This document shows, in pieces, positions 11,701-21,027 of a stretch of 64,000 nucleotides of DNA. The notes under the pieces were generated by a model that saw nothing but the letters and a program-made list of their open reading frames with translations, searched no databases and was not told where the DNA came from. Location: assembly GCA_005765155.1 (NCBI GenBank), contig VCCP01000004.1, positions 496,001-560,000 of the forward strand, given 5' to 3'. Source of the DNA: Zelopaecilomyces penicillatus. Its lineage: Eukaryota; Ascomycota; Sordariomycetes; Hypocreales; Pseudodiploosporaceae. A program made the translations under genes and the position numbers. Position 1 is the first letter of the stretch; every line of letters begins with the position of its first letter.

Positions 11701-12826
11701 ACGTACTTTTCCCAGAACACCAGAGCAAGGATGATCCAGTTCCGTTGTACCACCGATTGAATTCGGTTGCAGTGAGAATCCATTCCGCCGTATTACATTG
11801 ACGTTTTTTGCAAGCTTCCCTGAATGGGGTGATGTAATCATGTGAAGATAGAAACTCCAGAAGGCGCTGTCTTGCCTCTCCTACAGACAAGTCAGTTTCA
11901 TTCTTCATAGGACGCCAAGAAATTCTCACTGGATCGGCGCTTAGATTGTTGAAGTTGTAGTTCTTTAATCTCGTCAAGATCCTTTTCCACTGCAGGGATG
12001 AATTTTCGAAATGTTGATCTCTGTTTAGATTCAGCTGCTCTTTCCATGACTTGGAGCTTTTGTTCCTGGCTATGAACAAGTTCTCTGGCTAGTTTTATTT
12101 CGCTAGTCACTTCTTTGGCTAGATACCGAATCTCATTCACGTAAGGCTTGAACTCTTGGTCGAAAGATTGCCAGAAAGCGTTGGTCAGTTGCTTCTGCCC
12201 TGCTATGAGTGAGCAACTGCTCATTGAGCGGGGAAAGCAAGGACTGACGAACAGGGTCTCTGTATCGTTTCAACTACATGCTTGCAGCAGCGAATAATGG
12301 CGGCATGGAAATCGCAGAGTGCTTTCTGAAGCCGAGTAGATGCTGGATAGAGGGCTTGATATGTAGCAAAACGCGGGCAGTGGTTGCTGAAAGTCATAAA
12401 GAGACTAGAAAGGGCTTCGAAATATGATGTATAATTAACCGCAATCTACAATCATCAGCTCATAACTATAACCACGACAATGCCATCTCCTACAAGCAGA
12501 GAAAATTTGACGCTTCCCCAGACCAAGGCGGCGATTCTGGGATTGGACGACACAAAGGTCTCGACCACGGTCGAGAATGCATGAACAGATTGAAGAATGG
12601 AGATGAGACGGCTGGCGACACCACGACCTTTTTGAAGCTGATTTTCGCGGTCTAGCTGCGCGGTAAAAATCATGACTGTTTCCACATCTCGGATGGCGCC
12701 GAGCTGACCGAGTTTACTGCGTTCCTCGTCCGTCAGTATGCTATGAAACCCATCAACGGCATCCTCCAGCGCTTTCTGAGGGCCGGCTGATGTATCAGGT
12801 CGAGTTGCTGCCAACGTCACTTCCAT
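8714..12826 (-). CDS. NLR-like STAND protein: DUF7708-like N-terminus, NACHT, ankyrin repeats (7 exons)
   Basis: Hand splicing gives exons 12494-12826, 12253-12445, 11930-12202, 11707-11880, 11635-11659, 11006-11578 and 8714-10952, with introns of 47-56 nt and all phases consistent, for 1269 aa. Residues about 20-270 match the N-terminal helical domain that precedes NACHT in many fungal STAND proteins (VWGSVKF; HCPRFATY). The Walker A GKIGSGKT (323-330) is split by intron 4, and the 25-nt exon 5 carries GSGKT. Walker B is FIFIDGLDES (419-428). A GMFLWV motif spans intron 6. A winged-helix-like segment (KRPLTLDEIREAVS) and the HSSIRDF region follow. Residues about 845-1265 are roughly a dozen ankyrin repeats ending near the C-terminus. 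Such proteins are nucleotide-dependent receptors in fungal non-self recognition and programmed cell death; the ligand is unknown. No disabling lesion is seen. The donors of intron 1 (GTAGGA) and intron 2 (GTTCGT) are weaker than the rest. Confidence 0.9.
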
Positions 12827-13445
12827 TGTGTATCATGCAGTCGAATATCAGTCAGAACGTGGAATGGGCTGGCCGCACAGCTCTGTTGGCCCTCTCTCGA
12901 CGGCAACACCACGAGAATGGCGGCCTACCCCACACGGCCTGCCCGCGCAAATTTGGCTCGTTGCGAGGTTTCAATGGCGTGCAGCGACGTCGTAGGGTGT
13001 GCTGACGGGCACTGTGCTTGTGCTCCACTGCCATGTGGTCCTACATAGTAGGGGCTAATTAGTAGAAGCGGACAACGCGGGCAAAGCACTCGTTAAAGGT
13101 TATTTTGACGATTATGATGTCAAAGCAGAACTGGCTGCGAGGTGAAATGGGTGTCTGAGGCACCCACTTCAACTGTCAAATACACTGTTAGCGACCAATT
13201 CACGGCAAGCCACAAATGGTGCCTGCGCCATCGGCCTGCCACTGCTGATGGTAGGACAACACATAGCGGCTCTACAATTCTACTTTGTCCATTAAGTTGC
13301 AATGTTCTAGCATAAACTTCAGTGGCTGAAAAGTAGCTTTTTTGTGTTGACGCGCCTACCACCAAATAAAAGCTAGAGGTAGATGATTGCTATTTAGTTT
13401 AAAATATCGTTAGTCTGCGGGATCTAGGCTTGTCAGAGTATATGG
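12827..13445. other. Divergent intergenic region
   Basis: No supported gene. It contains the promoter regions of the minus-strand NLR gene and the plus-strand gene at 13570. Confidence 0.5.
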
Positions 13446-13455
13446 CTATATATAG
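13446..13455 (+). promoter_or_regulatory. TATA box of the 13570 gene
   Basis: CTATATATAG lies 115 nt upstream of the ATG at 13570, a usual distance once a short 5' leader is allowed for. Confidence 0.5.
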
Positions 13456-13569
13456 CCGGCTTTTCCCACAAGCAAAGTTGACTTTGTGTTGTTCGTACCA
13501 TAACCCCGATTACCATCTTTAACAACAATCCTCATATCGATTGCAAATTTATATAAAAAAAAAACCATC

Positions 13570-14247
13570 ATGAACATTATAAACAACGACGACAGCCTGG
13601 GGCCTAACATTTACAGGCCACGAAATCCCAATATTCCCTTCTTTCCCACACACGATGCGTTTAATCAACGTCCTAGACCAGTTTTCCTCCCTGGAGCGGA
13701 CCCGAATCGTTATCAGGCTTGGCTAGTACAGCCAGGAATACAGTCCATCGAGGCCTACGAATCCATTATTACAAAGGCTCGAGGCTCTTGTCAGCCACTA
13801 CAAAAATATATCTGTCGGTGCGGCTTGGTTCAATCACAGCGCGTTTCACAACATGGCCCAGCAAGCGCCGCTAATGATTATAGCGCCCGTGAAGAGCGAG
13901 ATATTTGCTTCACCCTTGTCACAAAGAAAGAGGCGTGGGCGCTCACGAAGTGGATGGAGCAACAGGATGATCTTTTGACTGTTATCAGTCCTCTAACGGC
14001 GACACCATTTGGTTCTGCTACCCTCGCTTCATCTATTTTCCCCGAGCGGGCAGATGGGCCCACGAATGCATGCAAAAAGCTTGGGTTTAGCACTGATCCC
14101 TCGGATTATCCACGAAGTACACTTCCCCCAGGCGTTATTCCTCTCTTAACGCTACGTATTGAGGAATGGTTATTGCCTGGTGTGGATGGGATCGCCAGAG
14201 ATGGACGAGCTACAGATGACTGTGGTATCCCGAGGATAGAGTGGTAG
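13570..14247 (+). CDS. Hypothetical protein, 225 aa
   Basis: A single open frame from ATG 13570 to TAG 14245-14247, preceded by a TATA box and an A-rich leader. The N-terminal 60 residues are rich in Asn, Pro and Arg (NIYRPRNPNIPFFP). Residues 60-130 contain a Cys-x-Cys pair (ICRCG) and an EERDICF segment. The C-terminal half has hydrophobic helices (PPGVIPLLTLRIEEWLLPG). There is no signal peptide or transmembrane segment. I do not recognise the family. Codon use looks normal and a promoter is present, which favours a real gene, but no homology supports it. Confidence 0.5.
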   Translation: MNIINNDDSLGPNIYRPRNPNIPFFPTHDAFNQRPRPVFLPGADPNRYQAWLVQPGIQSIEAYESIITKARGSCQPLQKYICRCGLVQSQRVSQHGPASAANDYSAREERDICFTLVTKKEAWALTKWMEQQDDLLTVISPLTATPFGSATLASSIFPERADGPTNACKKLGFSTDPSDYPRSTLPPGVIPLLTLRIEEWLLPGVDGIARDGRATDDCGIPRIEW

Positions 14248-15342
14248 ATGATTATTTGAGTGGAGAAGTCTCAGGAGGTTATTACGCCATAGCTCTCTAT
14301 GGTAGCTCTGTTTCCTATTCTTCTCTAATCGCCGGATCGGGAAAACAAAGCGTCGTCTCGTAGATGACGAGATTTGTGGGCTGTTGCGCTGCAATGGAGA
14401 GCTGCTTTTGGTTCCAGGTAAGATAAGCCGCGTGTGAGGCTTGTTGTGCTAAATTCAAAGTGTAAACCCCATTCGAAACACAGGGGCAGATTGGCAAGCT
14501 TTGCCAGTGTGTGCAAAATGGTAGAATTGAGGAACACGCTATTATATCCGTCAACTGCAAAAGCACACAAACACCACTTGCCTTCGATTCGTGATTGATA
14601 GAGATAGCATCAAGGATATTAGATAAGAAACTAAGCTGGGTCAAAGGAGAAGTCAGTCCCTAGATGACATGCCGACTGCATGTCCTGAAGAGGGCGAGTT
14701 GGCATGCGAATTGTCTGGGCACGTCATGGATTAGGGGGTCGTTCTATTTGTGTAATTGATGATGACAAGCTCAAGGGGATGAGATAGTCAAACATGACAT
14801 GTGGATCGAGCATGGGAATGAAGTGACACAACAGAGCAGTACAATTACGTTCAAGTCAGAGACAACCGTAGAGACCCTGTGCTATGTCGATAAGGTGCCA
14901 ACAGCTGGCACAGCATCGAGACAGTGTCTGCCAGTCAAGTGCCTGAAAGATTGTCATTTTCTTCTACGGCGTTCTAAATATTTCCATAGCACAGGGACTT
15001 GACTGCCTTTTTCATCTCGGCTTCCACTGACCGATACTGACGCCAAGCACAACAAGAAAGTGTGAACACGTCATTTAGCCATCGCTTCGCGAGCCCAAAA
15101 CAATGCGATGCCAACTGTTAGCCTGTACGTCCCCCAACATCGCCCTGTTCAGGGCAGGCGTTCATCTAGATGGACTCGCACCGCCTGACCGATGGAGAGA
15201 GTTCGGATGCAGTGACGGAAAGGGCAAGTCTTTAGCGACATAAGTTTGATGCTTGGTAGGCAGGTGAATTGCAATCTCTCCTTCTCCGGGCCGTCTCCTT
15301 CTTCTTAGTCTTCTCCTTATTTATATTCTCATTACATTCTTG
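14248..15342. other. Intergenic, no supported gene
   Basis: Short frames only, mostly without ATG starts. No repeat or RNA gene is recognised. Confidence 0.5.
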
Positions 15343-15374
15343 CTCTTCTTCTTCTTCTTCTTCTTCTTCTTCTT
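15343..15374 (+). repeat. (CTT)n microsatellite
   Basis: About ten uninterrupted CTT units. The open frames crossing it only encode homopolymers. Confidence 0.9.
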
Positions 15375-15478
15375 TATCCCATCCGCATCACTTCGTTTCT
15401 CAACACCATGGAATTCGACACTCTTACACACCTTCATATCCAGGGGGGCACATTACCTCCCCCCCGTCTACTTTCCAC

Positions 15479-15600
15479 AAACACACCCACACACACCCAC
15501 ACACACCCACACACACACACAACACACACAACACACACAACACACACAACACACACAAGCACACACACAAGCACACACAAAAGCACACGCAAACACACTC
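15479..15600 (+). repeat. (CA)n / (ACACAC-A)n microsatellite
   Basis: An imperfect CA-rich tract of about 120 nt with interspersed CCAC and CAAG variants. Confidence 0.9.
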
Positions 15601-15748
15601 TCTCACTCACAGTAAGTTATATATCATCCTTCACATATATGACCAACCAAACTCACCTTGCTTTTAGATGCCTCAAAAATGTACGCAATACAGCTACAAT
15701 GAGATGAACCGATGGAGGTGCTAATATATCTATCTATAGACAAGCCAA

Positions 15749-15815
15749 AAGGCACCACCACCAGCACCACCACCAACGGTGCCCCCCTCCCCGAGCTGCC
15801 ACCACCACCACCAGG
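15749..15815 (+). repeat. Interrupted (CCA)n tract
   Basis: Several short runs of CCA or ACC separated by unique sequence. They lie in a proline/threonine-coding frame that cannot be assigned to a gene. Confidence 0.7.
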
Positions 15816-16696
15816 TCCAAGAGGACCAATGGCCGCGCCCGCCGCCGCCAGCGTCAGCAGCAACTACAATAACATCAGCGGCGGCGGCTTCCGGCCCTAA
15901 AGCAGCCGCTGCTCCTAACGGAGAAAGGGGAAGGGGGGGGAAGAGGCGGAGGAGAAGAAGATTTAGGGGTCGAAGTACTATTAAACTTCATTACTATTAT
16001 CATCCTCATCAATAGAATAATGTGGTAATGCCCATCAAAGTCCAATCGTCTAGGTGTAGGATGGAGATAATGTGAATGACGCGTCGATACTACTAATAAG
16101 AAGGGAAGGCCTCACGGGCAAGGCCACAGCATGCACTCTGACCATAAACACTGTTTTCTTCCCCAACTAGGCTGCACAACGCTCAAGAAACGGTTTCGCT
16201 GGTGAACTAATTATACAAGACTATCTCCGGTGTCCGTCCACAGCTTTCAGTAGCGTGTACTGGTGTCAAACACTCCGAAAAGGGGGCTTAGCCGCTTCGC
16301 GAATAGATTCTGTAAACTCACGCACGAAGGTTGAAAAAGGTTGCAGTTTGACTACCAATTTACAGGCTATAATGTGTAGTAGATTCTCCAGCATTCTGTA
16401 CGAGATTGGGCGTGGATCGAGGCGGAACCCACGTCATTTGTCTACGGAGAGAAACTCGATGAATAGACGGAAGGAGCAAAAAGTCCACCACGTGAGTTTG
16501 ATGCAAAGATGGAAGGAGCAGTCTCCAGCCCGGTATGCTTGATGTTTGTGAGAGCGCGCGCTGTATAATCTCTTCTTTTTCTTCTTTTCTTCAGGCAGCC
16601 ATACATCCCAAGTTATGAGTTTCTCCAATGGCCAGAGTTGTTACAGTTGACATACTAATAAACATTCGATCAGTCCTGCGTTTCAATCTTTCCCAA

Positions 16697-16706
16697 TAAC
16701 AACACC

Positions 16707-16789
<83 letters not shown>

Positions 16790-16791
16790 CC
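16697..16791 (+). repeat. (CAA)n microsatellite
   Basis: Almost pure CAA units (about 28 in a row) just upstream of the zinc-knuckle reading frame. It may lie in that gene's 5' leader or an upstream intron. Confidence 0.9.
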
Positions 16792-16859
16792 CCCCTTACC
16801 AAAGTCAGTGCCGATGAACCAACTATGTAAACATGAGTAAACTGACAATGATATTACAG

Positions 16860-17470
16860 ATGAACCGCGCGTGCCGCAACTGCGGCGTTATGGGCCATCA
16901 GGCCCGGCACTGTCCTTGGAGGGCTGGTACTAGACCCTTGCCTCAGTTTCCAGAATTTTGCTAATACTTCTAGCCCGCACCACGAGCATCACCACCACCA
17001 CCACCACCACCACCACCACCACCACCACCACCGACGGCGTCACCACCACCATCGGCCCCGTCACCACCACCACCGCCAACACCAGGGGGGGTGCCGCTGG
17101 CGGGAGCCGGCGGACACAAAGCCGAGCTCGCCGCCGGCAGCAGCAGCAACAGCAACAGCAGCAGCAACAGCAGCAGCAGCAACAACAGCAGCAACAGCAG
17201 CAACAGCAGCAACAGCAGCAACAGCAGCAACAGCAGCAACAGCAGCAACAGCAACAACAGCAGCAACAGCAGCAACAGCAGCAACAGCAGCAACAGCAGC
17301 AACAGCAGCAACAGCAGCAACAGCAGCAACAGCAGCAACAGCAGCAACAGCAGCAACAGCAGCAACAGCAACAACAGCAGCAACAGCAGCAACAGCAACA
17401 GCGGCAGCAAGAGGAGCAGAAGAAGAAGGAAGAGGAAGGAAATAATAATAATAATAATAATAATAATTAA
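16860..17470 (+). CDS. Possible CCHC zinc-knuckle / poly-Thr / poly-Gln protein (2 exons)
   Basis: Exon 1 (16860-16926) encodes a complete zinc knuckle, CRNCGVMGHQARHC, spacing C-x2-C-x4-H-x4-C. A 47-nt intron (16927-16973) starts GTACTA, has the branch site GCTAATA and ends CTTCTAG. It joins in frame to exon 2 (16974-17470): a threonine run from the CAC repeat, a short Arg/Gly-rich link, about 88 glutamines with one or two changes, an E/K-rich segment, nine asparagines and TAA. Total 187 aa. The ATG at 16833 is also in frame. The knuckle suggests RNA or single-stranded DNA binding, and the Q/N tail a low-complexity, condensate- or prion-like region. Because it is built from microsatellites, a chance open frame remains possible, but the intact knuckle and correct splice phase favour a gene. 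Confidence 0.42.
16989..17032 (+). repeat. (CAC)n microsatellite
   Basis: Fourteen or so CAC units, read as poly-Thr in the putative zinc-knuckle gene. Confidence 0.9.
17137..17402 (+). repeat. (CAG/CAA)n tract, about 88 units
   Basis: A mixed CAG/CAA repeat with a dominant CAG-CAG-CAA hexa/nonamer periodicity, read as poly-Gln. The synonymous CAA interruptions keep glutamine, which fits selection on the amino acid or stabilisation of the tract. Confidence 0.95.
17440..17469 (+). repeat. (AAT)n microsatellite
   Basis: Nine AAT units read as poly-Asn immediately before the TAA of the putative zinc-knuckle gene. Confidence 0.85.
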
Positions 17471-17880
17471 TAATTAATACTATCAAGGTCAAATATCGAT
17501 ACCAATTTTCCAAAACAATGTGAATTTGATTAGGTAAATGGGTCTTGCCCAAACAAATTCCAGATCCAGGCCTACAACTAGCAGTAAAACAAAAGACCAA
17601 GTAAATTTGCACGTAGCCTAATAAGAAGCCAGAGGACGAAGGAACTGCCCGCTCCACCCAATATGGAACGGAAACACAACTATCACAGTTGGTACATCAG
17701 AGGCAATGCAGTGTAATCTACCTTAGGTTTTAGACTTTTGTTTTTGGTGTTGGAGTTAGCACAACATTGGTGCACCACCTGCACCATGTCAATTAGGATC
17801 TCTAACCATAACTGCCCTTGTGCAACTGAAGTTGAAGCCAGAGTTTTTGCATCCACCCATTTTGATATGTACACATGTCA

Positions 17881-18280
17881 TTAGCTGTCCTTTAGCTTCT
17901 CAAGTGCGCCCTTGAGTTCACTCGCGCTTTCTCTTGACATTCGTTCAAAACTCTCTTTAAATATTATTAGAAGAAAACTCAACAATTAGAATGTCCAAAT
18001 CAAATGGCTTGGTCGTGATACTAACCATCAGAGGTTCCATCAAGAGTGATGGCATACCAGTTTCCAGAAAGCCAAAGCGTAGCGGGGCTGACATTGGCTT
18101 TTGACTGACCCAGATTTTGAGGGATGTCAAGGCGAGGAAGCGGCGCAGATTCTGTTACATGTCAATATGAATGCTGGTGGTGAATTTGGCGGTCGCGCTG
18201 TAATACGAGCGGACCCAAGGATTAAGCCTAATTCTCTTGCTGAGACGGAGTGGTCTGAGGGTTACGCGGCGAGCAAGCAT
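17881..18280 (-). CDS. Small protein with mitochondrial-type presequence (possible frame break)
   Basis: From ATG 18280 the frame gives MLARRVTLRPLRLSKR and an Arg-rich, acid-free leader of about 40 residues, typical of mitochondrial import. After a TAA in this frame near 18137, the adjacent frame continues with a coherent protein (LWLSGNWYAITLDGTSD). It then splices through a good intron (17955-18025, donor GTTAGT, acceptor AAAG) into SFERMSRESASELKGALEKL and stop TAA at 17881-17883. The exon-2 phases agree. The leader and body are two bases out of frame, which means either a short intron with a weak donor, a 2-nt indel (pseudogene), or a sequencing error. I do not recognise the family. Confidence 0.48.
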
Positions 18281-18894
18281 GGCGTTGAGTCAATCGTTAT
18301 GGGTGGCGATTGACAGATAGCATGAGCGTTGGTAATTTAGTACACCAGTAGTCGAATACTGGCTGTGGTGACTCATGAGAAAGCGTGCCTCAAATCAGAA
18401 ATGAATGCTATTTCGGCTGCGGAAAACCATTTGCCCGTCTGAGAAACCCCATGAAGGTCGCGTCAAAACCGTTCCACTATAGTACAATAAATCCTCTCGG
18501 CGAGCGGTTGATTCTCACTCAGTGTAGTTTAGGAACTTGTAAATATCTGGATTGATGTCTTCAGGGTCGACAAGTCCACTGGATTACTTACGGTATGGTG
18601 ACAACCTGGGGTGTGGCTTGCAAATGCCACCGAACTACCGCCAGCCACACGGCAACGCCTGGGAAAATGGCCTAAAAAATCACCGAACCTTCAAATTGTA
18701 GCAATAAACTCCAAAGCGATAAGACATGGAGATTTTTGGATGCACTACTACTGCGGTATAGCATGTATGTGACGAGCGAAAGGAGTAGCTTTAGCATGTT
18801 GAACAGCAAATATTAGTTTGAACCGGGCCATGGACACTTCGTCTAAATGGAGTGCCCGTGCCATTATTATTTCAGCTTTTTATTGATGATAAGG
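18281..18894. other. Intergenic, no supported gene
   Basis: No convincing frame, repeat or RNA gene between the small minus-strand gene and CCA1. Confidence 0.5.
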
Positions 18895-20869
18895 TCATGA
18901 TCTACCAACTTGAGGAATCCCAAAAGCCTCGCGTTGACCAAGAAGCCACACCTTGGCCTCTTCAACCCCGCTGTCACTATGATCAAGTTGCCACGCCATA
19001 AGACCGTCAAGTGCAGTCTTGAGAAACTTGCCGCCATTTTTTATACCAAAAAGGCTTTGTATCTCATTTCCGTTTAGCAATGGGCGCTGGATATAAACAT
19101 CGTGCAAGTTATTGTCCCATACATAATCGGCAAAGGCAGAGTATCTCGCAAGTAGCGACTTTTCTAGTGAATCGTCATCTAGGGCAGAATCTTTTACAGA
19201 TTGTCCTCCTAATAAAGCTTGTGTTTGCGGTGTAGAAATGCGCAGGGCTAATATAACGTACAGCACTTGTGTTGTCCAGGTCGCGCCCCAGGAGCGGATT
19301 GCCATGCCTATACTGCTGCGTGGAGGGGGGTTGTCTGGTGTGTCTGAGACGGAATCCACGATGGTGCGGATGTTATCAAAGTTCGTCAGTGCATCTTTGA
19401 GAAGCTTGGTTATTTTCGCAGTGGCTCGGACGGCAACTGTCGCCTCCTCGACAGCCTGTCTGAGCATAGTTCCTCGGAGTACGGCAAATGGCGCATAGGC
19501 TACCATGGTCCAAAGATAATCCGCATTCGTCTCAGATCGAACCATCTTGCCTAAAGTGCTGTCGTCTTTTAAGAGGTAGTCGAGGAGTTGGTAAGCCCGC
19601 GGCCAAGTCGTTAGCCAGCTTTGTGACTCAGACAGTTCCTGTGTGAAACTCCCTATCTGCAATTTCTGAAGGAGGGGCGATTCAAGGCCAATGAAAACTG
19701 GCGCGTACAGGTCGGCCTCATAAAGATGCTGGAAAGCCACCACGGGACTTATATCCCTCATCATTTTGAACACCTCAATACCGACTCTTTCGCGAGTGAT
19801 CATTGTGTCCAGTGCTTGCTGTATCTCTTTGTCCTTCATGGAATCCATGGCCGTCGGGTCGATGGCAAAGCCAAGTTTGCTACCAATCCGGATAAGCCGC
19901 AGCACGCGTAACGGGTCGTCCAAGAATGTCTGACGTGGATCCAGAGGCGTCCGCATTATTCTCGCCTTCAAATCGTCGAGACCTTTCCCTGTGAGATCAA
20001 CAACCTCCTGTTTCCCGAGGTGAAAGAGTAGCGAGTTGACTGTGGCATCGCGACGGAAAACATCCTCTTCCACGGTGCCGAATTCCATCTCAGGTGTCCG
20101 GCTCTGCCCATCGTAAACCTCTTTTCGAAGATTGACCAAGTCAATATCCAAGCCAAATAGCTTGCCGCCAGCAGTCTCCAGCTTCTTGGATTTATCGACA
20201 TTTTTTTCCATGATGTGGAACCTGGTAAACTTGGCATCAGGGATACCCAGAGCAGCCGCTTTCTCTTGGTACTTGGCTTCGATCTCTGGCTTGGAAGAAA
20301 AGCCCTCAATAAACTTGCCAAATTCCCTCCCCGTTACCTTACTTAGCGCCAGGTCAAGGTCTGAGGAGGGGATGCCGAGCAAGCGGTCGCGAACCCAACC
20401 ACCCGCGATCCATACTTCAAGCCCAGGGAAATGCTGTGCGCATTCAAGAATGAGTTCCCGCAGCAGCTGTTCAGCAGGTAGCAACTCTATCGTCCTTTCT
20501 GCTTCGGAGGTTAGCTCCCGTTTGACTCATCCGCATGGGCCAGTTGTGGTGTCTGCCAAGGGGACGGATGGTGCGACTACCTGGTTCGACTTTGGCTTTT
20601 TTGGTCTTGGGCTCCATCGTGAATGAACCGTCGATGGCGTGAAGGTTCTCGCTACCATGTGAGCCTCGGGGAAGCTTGTTCCAATTAATGCGATCGGATG
20701 ACAGGGCTGAGTTGTTGCTGTTTTTTGTTGGTTTGCATGAGGCGATGGTTGACGTGTATGTAAGCACCTGCGGCTGAGCGGGGTCCACTACCAAAAGGCT
20801 GCGGATTTCTGATCCAACTGCTGCGGCCTGGCATTGTCCCAACGTCTTTGCTTTGAGCAATCGCCGCAT
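18895..20869 (-). CDS. CCA1: CCA tRNA nucleotidyltransferase
   Basis: The enzyme adds or repairs the 3' CCA of tRNAs using CTP and ATP, in cytosol/nucleus and mitochondria. Exons 20581-20869 and 18895-20498 flank an 82-nt intron (donor GTAGTC, branch GCTAAC, acceptor GCAG). Two in-frame starts exist. ATG 20869 gives 630 aa with an Arg-rich, mitochondrial-type leader (MRRLLKAKTLGQ). ATG 20617 gives 546 aa beginning MEPKTKKAKV, a lysine-rich start suited to the nucleus or cytosol. Dual starts from one gene are known for yeast CCA1. The class II nucleotidyltransferase signature is clear: IAGGWVRDRLLG followed by SSDLDLAL with the metal-binding Asp pair (D59, D61 of the short form). FRRDATVNSLLF and DPLRVLRLIRIGSKLGF follow. 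The length matches fungal orthologues, and the frame is intact in a neighbourhood rich in pseudogenes. Confidence 0.95.
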
Positions 20870-21027
20870 TGTCGTGGCTTCTGCTGTGGTTTGGGAGTAC
20901 GCTATGTTGAGCTTTGACGCAGATGCTGATGCATTCTGTCTGAGAAAAGTGATTTTCCTTAAGCATGGTGCTCGAGCGCTAATAATCGGCCTTCCCCGCT
21001 TCACGTTGGGTCATGTCGTGAGCCATC
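20870..21027. promoter_or_regulatory. Shared divergent promoter, CCA1 / NLR
   Basis: Only 158 nt separate the long-form ATG of CCA1 (20869, minus) from the ATG of the PNP-NACHT-ankyrin gene (21028, plus), so both must use overlapping promoter sequence. If the NLR is transcribed, its promoter overlaps the mitochondrial-leader part of CCA1. No clear TATA box is seen. Confidence 0.45.

Noticed and set aside
15269..15667. Ser/His/Thr-rich frame over the CTT and CA repeats
   Set aside because: It lacks an ATG at its beginning and consists of microsatellite translation; no splice or domain support.
16591..16848. Poly-Cys frame on the minus strand
   Set aside because: It is only the reverse reading of the CAA microsatellite; it has no other features.
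17061..17657. Ala/Val-repeat frame on the minus strand
   Set aside because: It is a shadow of the CAG/CAA tract.
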